Assembly (NCBI RefSeq): GCF_010501105.1
Contig: NZ_QVMQ01000002.1
Coordinates: forward strand, 144,764 to 208,763
Direction: 5' to 3'
Source of the DNA: Dysgonomonas sp. 511
Lineage (GTDB): Bacteria > Bacteroidota > Bacteroidia > Bacteroidales > Dysgonomonadaceae
DNA: 64,000 bases
The notes under the pieces are model-generated. The model made no database searches. It saw only the letters and a program-made list of their open reading frames with translations, and was not told the origin of the DNA. Shown piece by piece: positions 44,766-52,236 of the stretch; within the stretch, counting starts at the first letter, position 1; every line of letters begins with the position of its first letter. Both the position numbers and the translations under genes were made by a program.

Positions 44766-45051
44766 AAAGGAGTTTATCTATAGAAAGACAGCCCCCTAAA
44801 TCCCCCCTGGGATGGAAAAAAGGCAAACGCATGAAATTTATCCAAACTCAACTCTGAGCTTTGTAGGGCGAATTGAAAATCGACGGAGTCAATTATCATT
44901 CGCCCGAAATAGAAAAAAATCTGCGGGCGAATGATAATTCGCCCCTACAGTAGTCAAAACTGGAGTATCATTTTTTTTCATGCGTTTGCCCTGGGGATGG
45001 AAAAAGTAACAATAAAAAAACGGCTAAGAAGCGTTACCTTTGTTACTTTTT
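44766..45051 (+). repeat. GTAAC/GTTAC repeat family, copy 2, split by MITE element C
   Basis: The left part (44766-44818) has AGTTTATCTATA and GGGATGGAAA as in the other copies. The element at 44819-44993 interrupts it. The right part resumes with GGGATGGAAAAAGTAAC and ends GTTACCTTTGTTACTTTTT at 45051. A TACCTTTG box is at 45035-45042. Removing the MITE and one duplicated decamer restores a family-like copy. Confidence 0.7.
44809..45003 (-). mobile_element. MITE-like element C with 10-bp target duplication
   Basis: The element is 44819-44993 (175 bp), with ends AAAGGCAAACGCATGAAA and TTTCATGCGTTTGCCCTG. It is flanked by GGGATGGAAA at 44809-44818 and 44994-45003 (perfect; extendable to 12 bases). 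It has the same nested palindromes as element A, but the outer parts are in the opposite orientation and the inner loop is also reversed. No open reading frame. Confidence 0.8.
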
Positions 45052-45059
45052 GTAGTTGC

Positions 45060-45123
45060 TGTCATGCTGAGGCAACGAAGCCTCAGCCCTCTTGATAAAA
45101 GAGATCCTTCACTATTGATGACA
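45060..45123. repeat. Small palindromic intergenic element
   Basis: Ends TGTCAT and ATGACA are inverted, and an inner perfect hairpin is GCTGAGGC-AACGAA-GCCTCAGC. From memory similar TGTCATGCTGAGG-type elements are scattered in Bacteroidetes. A single copy occurs in this window. Confidence 0.5.
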
Positions 45124-45146
45124 GTGTTTGATAAAGGAATATATGG

Positions 45147-45201
45147 ATAAAAAATGTAACAGTGAAAAACAACGTAAATCCTGTTACCTTTGTTACTTTT
45201 T
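45147..45201 (+). repeat. GTAAC/GTTAC repeat family, copy 3, with promoter-like box
   Basis: ATGGATAAAAAATGTAAC...GTTACCTTTGTTACTTTTT. The TACCTTTG box (45185-45192) matches TAnnTTTG and ends 33 bases before the ATG at 45226, so it is the likely promoter of that gene. Confidence 0.65.
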
Positions 45202-45225
45202 CTCGAATGAATAGCCAGATAACAT

Positions 45226-46605
45226 ATGAATAGAATAATAAACATCATAAAAAAAATGCAACTCCTTGCCGGAAACAGTGGGCATAGGATAGAAGAGGTT
45301 ATCTATTCGGCGAACAGTAGCAAAACGAGCAAAACGATTCTTTGGGTATCCGTTGTTACTTTTTTCTTTTTGGCTCTGTTGTTCCTGAATATACTTACCC
45401 CCCTGATATCCGACGATTTTGCCTATCTGTATATCTATGGTGAGGAGGGGCGGATATCATCCCTATCCGATATCGTAACCTCGCAGATAAACCACTATTA
45501 TATGTGGGGAGGGCGCAGTGTTGTCCATTTCATTGCACAAGTGTTACTTTTGTTACCTTCCTATGTTGCCGACCTGCTGAATGCGGCAGTCTATATGGCT
45601 TACATATGGCTTATCTACCTGCATGTAAAAGGGCGTGGTAAGAACAGCCTCAACCTGTTTATCCTTGTCAACCTGGCCGTATGGTTTCTGCAACCCGTGT
45701 TGAGCGATACGGTGCTTTGGATCACGGGGTCTGCCAATTACCTGTGGGGTACATTATTGGTATTGCTATTCTTACTACCTTATCGCCTCTATAATGGAGG
45801 GAAAACTACGACAGTTATGTCCATCATACTGTCCCCTACCCTATTCATTGGTGGAATTGTCGCCGGATGGACAAATGAGAATACCGCAGCAGCAGCACTG
45901 GTTGTAGGTGTTTTGTTCCTGTTTTATTACAAATATAAAGAATGGAAGCTACCATTATGGGCATTCTCCGGGCTTGCAGCCTTCTTTATCGGCTACCTGA
46001 TAATGATACTCGCACCGGGAAATTTTGAGCGTGCAGGAGAAAGCTCTCTCAATCTCATGACAATAGCATTCCGCATATTCAACTGCACACTGATGATTTT
46101 CCGTTATTGCGGGCCATGTGTATTGGTAGCGGCTGCCGGCTATATATTCTTCCGCCACTATGGCGAAAAAGACGTAAAAGAAGAGGGCTATTCCTTGTCG
46201 GCAATATACGCCATAGCCTTCCTTACAGCCGTATATGTAATGATGCTATCGCCAAGCTTTCCGCGCAGGGCATTGTTCGGGGCAGTTTCTTATATTATCA
46301 TCGGTGCCGGCATACTGATATACAACACAGGAGCAAAAAGCAGGCTGGTAAAGAATATACGGAGTGCAATAATAATGGTCGGGCTGCTTTGCTTCTTCTC
46401 CACCATTTATGTGGCATATAAGGAAATAAGTATCTACCGAAACATCATCGACGAAAGGGAGGCATTGATAAAGGAGGCTAAAGATACAGGGAAAACGTCA
46501 TGCGAATTTGAGCGGTTCGACGGAGGAACATACATACATGGCGAAGACCCGTTTTCGGGTGAACTGATGAGCCGCCATTACGGCATTACGATAGAACTGA
46601 AATAA
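45226..46605 (+). CDS. Polytopic membrane protein (resembles DUF6056/glycosyltransferase-like)
   Basis: A 459-residue inner-membrane protein with about ten hydrophobic segments. After the first membrane helix (VTFFFLALLFLNILTPL) comes SDDFAYLYIYGEEG, then NHYYMWGGRSVVHF. This SDDF-x-Y loop plus multi-span architecture resembles DUF6056 proteins and GT-C-type polyprenyl-linked glycosyltransferases, where the Asp pair would be catalytic. I cannot name a substrate. The C-terminal about 70 residues are soluble. It is preceded by a repeat copy with a TACCTTTG promoter-like box. The LysE gene converges from the other side. Confidence 0.7.
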   Translation: MNRIINIIKKMQLLAGNSGHRIEEVIYSANSSKTSKTILWVSVVTFFFLALLFLNILTPLISDDFAYLYIYGEEGRISSLSDIVTSQINHYYMWGGRSVVHFIAQVLLLLPSYVADLLNAAVYMAYIWLIYLHVKGRGKNSLNLFILVNLAVWFLQPVLSDTVLWITGSANYLWGTLLVLLFLLPYRLYNGGKTTTVMSIILSPTLFIGGIVAGWTNENTAAAALVVGVLFLFYYKYKEWKLPLWAFSGLAAFFIGYLIMILAPGNFERAGESSLNLMTIAFRIFNCTLMIFRYCGPCVLVAAAGYIFFRHYGEKDVKEEGYSLSAIYAIAFLTAVYVMMLSPSFPRRALFGAVSYIIIGAGILIYNTGAKSRLVKNIRSAIIMVGLLCFFSTIYVAYKEISIYRNIIDEREALIKEAKDTGKTSCEFERFDGGTYIHGEDPFSGELMSRHYGITIELK

Positions 46606-46615
46606 TGAGAAAAGG

Positions 46616-47263
46616 CTAGAATATCTCTATGCCCATCAGGGTTCCGGTAATGATACCGGCAACACCGAGCCCGATAAGAAGAAGCCCTATTATCTGGTTG
46701 AATATACGCAGGCCGCGAGGATTGAAACGCGAGCGTAGCTTATTGACAAAATAAGTAACCAGCAACCACCAAAGCATAGCCCCTACCCCAATGAAAATAA
46801 TGGTAAGAAGGTCGTAACCGAAATGCTTTGTAGGATCTATCACATTGAAGCGGGCAAAGAGGGCAATGTACAGGAAGAGAGTGGCAATATTGGAAATGGT
46901 GAGGATCAGCGAAGATACAAAGACCCTCCAGTAAGAAGACGCCTTTTCTTTCAGCTTGGCAAGGTTTCTCGATGGGTTTTTATTGAAGACGATATAACCG
47001 AAAGCGATCAGCACGATACTGCCGATAACCTTGAGTGGGCCTTCGTGGCGTTGTATCATTTCATTATTGAATCCCAGCCCAAGAGCAGCAACTACAGCCA
47101 GAAGGGCTATCAGCATATCGCCTGCCACCGCACCCAGTCCTGTCATCAGCCCGTGGTTGCGCCCGTCGTTTAGTGTACGCTGTATGCACAACATACCCAC
47201 AGGACCCATAGGGGCTGAAGATAGAAAACCAATAAATAAACCTTTTATAATGATATATACCAT
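46616..47263 (-). CDS. LysE/RhtB-family amino-acid exporter
   Basis: A 215-residue inner-membrane protein with six hydrophobic segments. The N-terminal FIGFLSSAPMGPVGMLCIQRTLNDGRNHGLMTGLGAVAGD is the LysE-family signature (GxxxGxxxGD), and NPSRNLAKLKEKASSYWRVF ... SLILTISN continues the pattern. Such proteins export basic or neutral amino acids or homoserine lactones; the substrate is not predictable. I chose the ATG at 47263; the open frame extends 25 residues upstream from a TTG, but that extension is not family-like. A TATCTTTG box lies at 47348-47355. Confidence 0.88.
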   Translation of the reverse strand: MVYIIIKGLFIGFLSSAPMGPVGMLCIQRTLNDGRNHGLMTGLGAVAGDMLIALLAVVAALGLGFNNEMIQRHEGPLKVIGSIVLIAFGYIVFNKNPSRNLAKLKEKASSYWRVFVSSLILTISNIATLFLYIALFARFNVIDPTKHFGYDLLTIIFIGVGAMLWWLLVTYFVNKLRSRFNPRGLRIFNQIIGLLLIGLGVAGIITGTLMGIEIF

Positions 47264-47347
47264 CAACTCACTTTTATGGCAGCACCGGATCAATTGTCCG
47301 GAGACGGATAACAAGCACACCTTAATTGCTACTGCCAAATAGAACTA

Positions 47348-47355
47348 CAAAGATA
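47348..47355 (-). promoter_or_regulatory. Predicted LysE-gene promoter -7 box (TATCTTTG)
   Basis: Perfect TAnnTTTG match on the minus strand, 84 bases before the ATG at 47263. Confidence 0.5.
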
Positions 47356-47499
47356 GTATCAAAATTGCACATTACGGCAACATTATTTACAAAAGGGAAG
47401 CGGCTCTTAAACATTTTTAATGTAAGAACCCGCTTGATATTACCATCTGCTCATCGAAGGGCAAATGAAGCTATCCATCAAGTTCCATTTCAATTATCT

Positions 47500-47949
47500 T
47501 TACAGCGAAAGGTAGGACGGTATTTCGGGCAGGTAGTCAAACGATTGGGTTTCGTAGTTCATGCGGCAGCAATAATGGCTCAACCCGTTGGAAACGATAA
47601 GGTATTTGACCTTCAATACGATGTTGTACCTCACAATCTGGTCGAACACTTCTTGCGTAATATGCACATCGGGCGATTTGTACTCGACAATTACGACAGG
47701 ATTGAGGCCTTTGTCGTAAATAACCGTATCGCAGCGCCTTTTCTGGTTGTTGAGATTGATTTGTATCTCATTGGCCATTAATGAAGACGGATAATCTTTA
47801 GTAGCAGTCAGATAATTGACAAAATGCTGGCGCACCCATTCTTCGGGAGTAAGTGCAACATACTTACGCCGCAAAGGATCGAAAACAGAATAGAGTTTGC
47901 CTGTTTTTTTCACTTTTATATCGAAAGGGGGCAGGTTTAAGTCCAACAT
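47500..47949 (-). CDS. HsdR_N_2-type nuclease-fold protein (stand-alone)
   Basis: A 149-residue protein matching the type I restriction enzyme R subunit N-terminal domain (HSDR_N_2). It has the PD-(D/E)xK-like order: Asp74 in RRCDTVIYD and Glu89-x-Lys91 in VVIVEYKSP. There is no helicase part and no hsdM or hsdS nearby, so this is not a restriction system. Stand-alone copies like this lie beside holA and AMP nucleosidase genes in many Bacteroidetes; the function is unknown. It is divergent from the AMP nucleosidase gene (87-base gap). Confidence 0.85.
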   Translation of the reverse strand: MLDLNLPPFDIKVKKTGKLYSVFDPLRRKYVALTPEEWVRQHFVNYLTATKDYPSSLMANEIQINLNNQKRRCDTVIYDKGLNPVVIVEYKSPDVHITQEVFDQIVRYNIVLKVKYLIVSNGLSHYCCRMNYETQSFDYLPEIPSYLSL

Positions 47950-47953
47950 TTAC

Positions 47954-47961
47954 TAACTTTG
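47954..47961 (+). promoter_or_regulatory. Predicted amn-holA promoter -7 box (TAACTTTG)
   Basis: Perfect TAnnTTTG match, 75 bases before the ATG at 48037. Confidence 0.5.
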
Positions 47962-48036
47962 TTAATGGCCTGGCAACAATAGGCCGTACCGCTTGTTTTA
48001 AATTTAAACAAACTCTGAAACAAAAGTAAAGCTAAT

Positions 48037-48810
48037 ATGAAAACCAAACAAGAAATAGTAGAAAATTGGCTTCCGCGCTATACAAAAAGGCCGCTGGAGC
48101 AATTCAACAAGCATATATTACTCACCAACTTTGCCAAGTATGTAGAAGTGTTTGCCAACCACTTCAACGTGCCGATACTGGGTCTGGACGGCAATATGCC
48201 GAATGCTTCTGCCAACGGTATTACAATCATAAACTTCGGGATGGGAAGTGCCAATGCAGCTACTATAATGGACTTGCTGAGCGCGATAGAGCCCGAAGCC
48301 GTTCTATTCCTGGGCAAATGCGGAGGGATAAAAAAGCACAACAACGTGGGCGACTACATATTGCCCATAGCCGCTATACGTGGCGAAGGTACATCGAACG
48401 ACTACTTTCCGCCCGAAGTGCCGTCGCTACCGGCATTTAGCCTGCTGCGGTCGGTTTCGTCCACCATCCGCAACCACAACCGCGATTACTGGACAGGAAC
48501 AGTATATACCACAAACCGCCGTGTATGGGAGCACGACGACTATTTCAAAGAATACCTTCTCAAAATAAGGACAATGGCCGTAGACATGGAAACTGCAACT
48601 CTCTTTACCTGCGGTTTTGCCAACCAGATCCCTACCGGGGCACTGCTTCTGGTATCCGACCAACCAATGATATCGGATGGAGTGAAAACAGAAAAAAGCG
48701 ACAACCTGGTTACCAAAAATTTTGTAAACGAACACGTTATGATAGGTATAGAGGCTTTGACCACGCTTATCAACAACGGACAAACCGTAAAACACCTGCG
48801 CTTTGAATGA
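48037..48810 (+). CDS. amn: AMP nucleosidase
   Basis: Hydrolyses AMP to adenine and ribose 5-phosphate; cytosolic. The 257-residue protein is the short Bacteroidetes form, consisting of the phosphorylase-like catalytic domain. It shows VPILGLDGNMPNASANGI, FLGKCGGIKKHNNVGDYILP, and the nucleoside-phosphorylase-like AVDMETATLFTCGFANQIPTGALLLVSDQP. The E. coli enzyme has an extra regulatory N-terminal domain not seen here. Its stop overlaps the holA start as ATGA (48807-48810), so the two are coupled. Confidence 0.93.
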   Translation: MKTKQEIVENWLPRYTKRPLEQFNKHILLTNFAKYVEVFANHFNVPILGLDGNMPNASANGITIINFGMGSANAATIMDLLSAIEPEAVLFLGKCGGIKKHNNVGDYILPIAAIRGEGTSNDYFPPEVPSLPAFSLLRSVSSTIRNHNRDYWTGTVYTTNRRVWEHDDYFKEYLLKIRTMAVDMETATLFTCGFANQIPTGALLLVSDQPMISDGVKTEKSDNLVTKNFVNEHVMIGIEALTTLINNGQTVKHLRFE

Positions 48811-49817
48811 ATATGACATTTGAACAAATAAAATCGGAGATACAAGCGCGCAAGTTCAGGCCTATATACCTGTTTATGGGCGACGAGCCTTATTTTATAA
48901 ACGAACTGACAGACCTGCTCTCCAACACCATATTGCCGGAAGAAGAGCGCGACTTCAACCAAACCGTACTGTATGGCAACGAAACGGATGTGCCTTCGGT
49001 GGTAGCCCTTGCCCGCAGCTTCCCCATGATGGCAGACCATCAGGTAGTGATAGTAAAAGAGGCGCAAAACCTGAGCAAAATAGAAGAACTGGAGGTATAT
49101 GCCAAAAATCCGCTCAACTCGACTATATTGATCCTCAACTACAAGAACAACACGCTGGATAAGCGGAAGAAACTCTATGCTGAGATAGACAAGCGCGGGG
49201 TAGTATTCGAGTCGAAAAAGATACCTGACTATAAGATGGCAGGGTTTATAGCCCAATACGTACAAGGCAAAGGGCTCTCGATAGACCAGAAATCGTCGCA
49301 GATGCTTGCCGACTATCTGGGCAACGACCTGAGCAAAGTATCGAATGAGGCAAGCAAGCTACTGATAGCCTTGCCGCCATCGCACCGACAGATAACGGCT
49401 GAGATAATAGAAGAGAATATCGGTATCAGCAAAGACTTCAACAACTATGAGCTATTGAAAGCCATAGTTGAAAAGAATATATTCAAGGCCAACCAGATAG
49501 CCGACTACTTCGAAAAGAATCCGAAGAACAACCCGATGATAGTGACATTGGTGGTACTGTTCAATTTCTTCAGCAACCTGATGATTTGCTATTGGGCAAA
49601 GAACAAAACAGAACAGGGGTTGGCTGCCGAACTCGGCTTGCGCAACCCATATATGGCAAAGGATTACACAATTGCAATCCGCAACTACAATGCATTTAAA
49701 TGCATGGAGATTATCAGCCTGTTGCGTATATACGATGCCAAGGGAAAAGGGGTAGACAATGCGTCTGTTCCTGATGGAGAATTACTGAAAGAACTGATTT
49801 TTAAGATTATGCACTGA
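48807..49817 (+). CDS. holA: DNA polymerase III delta subunit
   Basis: Clamp-loader subunit that opens the sliding clamp. The 336-residue protein begins with the family pattern FRPIYLFMGDEPYFINELTDLL, then DFNQTVLYGNETD and the helical C-terminal domain (LADYLGNDLSKVSNEASKLL). It overlaps the AMP nucleosidase gene by 4 bases. A second ATG two codons in would serve equally well as the start. The exported phosphoesterase gene starts 33 bases later. Secure call at family level. Confidence 0.93.
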   Translation: MNMTFEQIKSEIQARKFRPIYLFMGDEPYFINELTDLLSNTILPEEERDFNQTVLYGNETDVPSVVALARSFPMMADHQVVIVKEAQNLSKIEELEVYAKNPLNSTILILNYKNNTLDKRKKLYAEIDKRGVVFESKKIPDYKMAGFIAQYVQGKGLSIDQKSSQMLADYLGNDLSKVSNEASKLLIALPPSHRQITAEIIEENIGISKDFNNYELLKAIVEKNIFKANQIADYFEKNPKNNPMIVTLVVLFNFFSNLMICYWAKNKTEQGLAAELGLRNPYMAKDYTIAIRNYNAFKCMEIISLLRIYDAKGKGVDNASVPDGELLKELIFKIMH

Positions 49818-49850
49818 TAGGAAGTAAAACTTTCTAATCAATTAACCTCA

Positions 49851-51023
49851 ATGACGATGAAAAAAATTTCCGGCTTAATCACTTTATTATTATTTGCATC
49901 CACCATTTTTTCACAAATCAAGATCACTCACGGCCCTTACCTGTGCGACATGGATACAGACGGTGTTACAATAGTATGGACAACCGATAAGCCGGCTCTA
50001 TCATGGGTCGAAATTGCGCCCGAAGGCACGGAGAGTTTTTACCAGAAAGAACACCCAAAATACTTTGATACAGCAGCAGGCCGCAAACGGGCGAACCAAA
50101 CATTGCACCGGATAAGGATTTCCGGCCTGGAAGACGGAACCAAATACCGTTACCGTATATTTTCGAAAGAAGTAACGGAGAGAAAGGCCGGCAACAGAGC
50201 CATTTACGGGAGTGTTGCTTCTACGAATGTTTATTCAAAGAAACCTCTGGAATTTACCACTTTTGCTAAAGAAACAGCCAATGCATCATTCTTAGTATTG
50301 AATGATATACACGGCAAATCCGATTTTATGAAAGAGCTTTGTAAGGATATAGATTTTAAGGCCTTGGATTTTGTTGCCATGAATGGCGACATGTCTACTT
50401 TTGCAGAAAGTGAAGAGCAGTTGTTTGATGAGTATATAGACGCATCGGTAGAACTATATGCCTCCGAAACCCCAATTGTATATACCAGGGGAAACCATGA
50501 AACCAGAGGTGTTTTTGCCGACGAACTGATCCGTTATTTCCCTACACGGAACGGGGAATTTTACCAGATGTTCAGCGTCGGGTCAACCTGTTTTCTTGTA
50601 TTAGACTGTGGAGAAGACAAGCCCGACAGCGACATCGAATACTATGGCCTTGCCGACTACGACAGATATAGGGAAGAGGAAGCCAGATGGCTGGCAAAAT
50701 GTGTAGAAACCGAAGAATTTAAGAGTGCAAAAACACGTATCGTTTTTCTACATATTCCGCCACCCGTAGGCGACTGGCACGGCAATCACCATCTGCAACA
50801 AACATTTATGCCGATTCTCAACAGGGCAAATATAGATGTTATGTTTTCGGGGCATACACATCGTTTTTCGTACCATGAACCGAACAGCGAGGCCAATTTC
50901 CCGATCGTAGTCAACGGGAATAAGACATACGTGATGTGTAAAGTAGGTAAGGACAAGATAGACATAGAAATAACCGGACTGGACAAGAAAGACAGCAGGC
51001 ATTTTGAACTACCTGTCAGATAA
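49851..51023 (+). CDS. Exported metallophosphoesterase with N-terminal purple-acid-phosphatase-type Fn3 domain
   Basis: A 390-residue periplasmic or surface enzyme. A signal peptide (MKKISGLITLLLFASTIFSQ; start at 49851 or the ATG at 49857) is followed by a fibronectin-III-like domain (about 22-130: ITHGPYLCDMDTDGVTIVW, RISGLEDGTKYRYRI). The calcineurin-like phosphoesterase domain (about 140-350) has LNDIHGK, NGDMST, TRGNHETRG and FSGHTHRFSYH. It probably cleaves phosphomonoesters or nucleotides. It follows holA by 33 bases. Next comes repeat copy 4, then dus. Confidence 0.9.
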   Translation: MTMKKISGLITLLLFASTIFSQIKITHGPYLCDMDTDGVTIVWTTDKPALSWVEIAPEGTESFYQKEHPKYFDTAAGRKRANQTLHRIRISGLEDGTKYRYRIFSKEVTERKAGNRAIYGSVASTNVYSKKPLEFTTFAKETANASFLVLNDIHGKSDFMKELCKDIDFKALDFVAMNGDMSTFAESEEQLFDEYIDASVELYASETPIVYTRGNHETRGVFADELIRYFPTRNGEFYQMFSVGSTCFLVLDCGEDKPDSDIEYYGLADYDRYREEEARWLAKCVETEEFKSAKTRIVFLHIPPPVGDWHGNHHLQQTFMPILNRANIDVMFSGHTHRFSYHEPNSEANFPIVVNGNKTYVMCKVGKDKIDIEITGLDKKDSRHFELPVR

Positions 51024-51060
51024 ACCGATTTATCAAGATGTTATTTATACGGATAAATAG

Positions 51061-51185
51061 CAAGAAAGTTTATCTATATAATTTTAATGTGCCAATAGGA
51101 TGATGTGCCGATATGCCAATCTTAAGAGAATGGAAAAAGTAACATTAAGAAAATAGCTAAAAGGTGTTACCTTTGTTACTTTTTT
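51061..51185 (+). repeat. GTAAC/GTTAC repeat family, copy 4, with promoter-like box
   Basis: Starts CAAGAAAGTTTATCTATA, contains ATGTGCCGAT and ATGCCAAT as in copy 1, and ends in the inverted pair AAAAAGTAAC (51134-51143) and GTTACCTTTGTTACTTTTTT. The TACCTTTG box (51168-51175) ends 35 bases before the dus ATG and is its likely promoter. Confidence 0.75.
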
Positions 51186-51210
51186 CAACAAGCAAAGAAT
51201 ATTAATTGAA

Positions 51211-52194
51211 ATGAAAATAGGCAATATAAATTTTCCGGCATACCCCACATTCCTCGCCCCGATGGAGGATGTCACAGATATGGGGTTCCGGTTGCTTTGC
51301 AAGCAATTCGGGGCAGATATGGTATATACCGAATTTGTATCGAGCGACGCCCTTATCCGCCATGTCAATAAGACAAAGGCAAAACTCACGATAAGCGATG
51401 AAGAACGCCCTGTCGCCATACAAATATATGGCAGGGATGTAGACGCGATGGTAGAAGCGGCAAAGATATGCGAAGAAGCTCAACCCGATATACTGGATAT
51501 TAATTTCGGATGCCCCGTAAAAAAGGTTGCCGGAAAAGGGGCAGGCTCGGGCATGCTGAAAACCCCCGACCTGATGGTGGATATTACCACTGCCATCGTC
51601 AAGGCCGTGAATATACCGGTTACAGTGAAAACCCGTTTGGGGTGGGATAACGACTCAAGGATAATAGTCGATCTGGCCGAACGTTTACAAGATACAGGAA
51701 TAAAAGCACTTACCATACACGGACGGACACGCGCCCAGATGTACACCGGCGAAGCCGATTGGACTCTGATAGGCGAGGTAAAAAACAATCCGCGCATGCA
51801 TATACCGATTATCGGCAATGGGGATGTGACTTCGCCTGAGATATGTAAAAAACGGTTCGACGAAACGGGTGTAGATGCCATAATGATAGGTCGCGGCAGC
51901 ATCGGTAGCCCCTGGATTTTCGAAGAAGTAAAGCACTTTCTGAACACGGGCGAAAGAGTACAAAAAAAAGATTTCCGCTGGTACCTGGATATACTGAAAG
52001 AAATGGTACGGAAAAACATAGCCCATTCGGGCGAAAGAGGCGGGATTATACACAGCCGCCGACATCTGGCAGCAAGCTCTCTGTTTAAAGGAATACCCGA
52101 TTTTAAGAAAACCCGTGTGGCTATGTTACGGGCAGACACAGAGGAGCAGTTGTTTAATATAATGGACGAGATTCCTGAACGATTTGATATATAA
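51211..52194 (+). CDS. dusB: tRNA-dihydrouridine synthase (DusB-like)
   Basis: FMN- and NADPH-dependent enzyme that reduces uridines in tRNA. The 327-residue protein starts with IGNINFPAYPTFLAPMEDVTDMGFR. The catalytic Cys is near residue 101 in NFGCPVKKVAGKGAGSGML. It also has TVKTRLGW, HGRTRAQMYTG and the FMN phosphate loop DAIMIGRGSIGSPWIF. The spacing fits DusB better than DusA or DusC. It is probably read from the TACCTTTG box in repeat copy 4, and its stop lies only 42 bases before cysS. Confidence 0.94.
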   Translation: MKIGNINFPAYPTFLAPMEDVTDMGFRLLCKQFGADMVYTEFVSSDALIRHVNKTKAKLTISDEERPVAIQIYGRDVDAMVEAAKICEEAQPDILDINFGCPVKKVAGKGAGSGMLKTPDLMVDITTAIVKAVNIPVTVKTRLGWDNDSRIIVDLAERLQDTGIKALTIHGRTRAQMYTGEADWTLIGEVKNNPRMHIPIIGNGDVTSPEICKKRFDETGVDAIMIGRGSIGSPWIFEEVKHFLNTGERVQKKDFRWYLDILKEMVRKNIAHSGERGGIIHSRRHLAASSLFKGIPDFKKTRVAMLRADTEEQLFNIMDEIPERFDI

Positions 52195-52200
52195 TTTTTG

Positions 52201-52208
52201 TATTTTTG
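52201..52208 (+). promoter_or_regulatory. Predicted cysS promoter -7 box (TATTTTTG)
   Basis: Perfect TAnnTTTG match immediately after the dus stop, 28 bases before the cysS ATG. Confidence 0.5.
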
Positions 52209-52236
52209 TAGTTCTCAAAAAAAATATGTCCTTGTT

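Noticed and set aside
45545..45565. Further copy of the GTTAC repeat inside the 45226 gene (GTGTTACTTTTGTTACCTT)
   Set aside because: It encodes a normal hydrophobic stretch (VLLLLPS) in frame and lacks the AAAAGTAAC partner arm.
47500..47949. HsdR N-terminal-like protein as part of a restriction system
   Set aside because: No helicase domain, no hsdM or hsdS, and its neighbours are amn and holA. It is a stand-alone family member of unknown role.
47991..48018. Partial match to the right end of the recN-side MITE (AAATTTAAACAAACTCT) before amn
   Set aside because: Two central mismatches, no partner end and no duplication; the sequence is AT-rich enough for this to be accidental.
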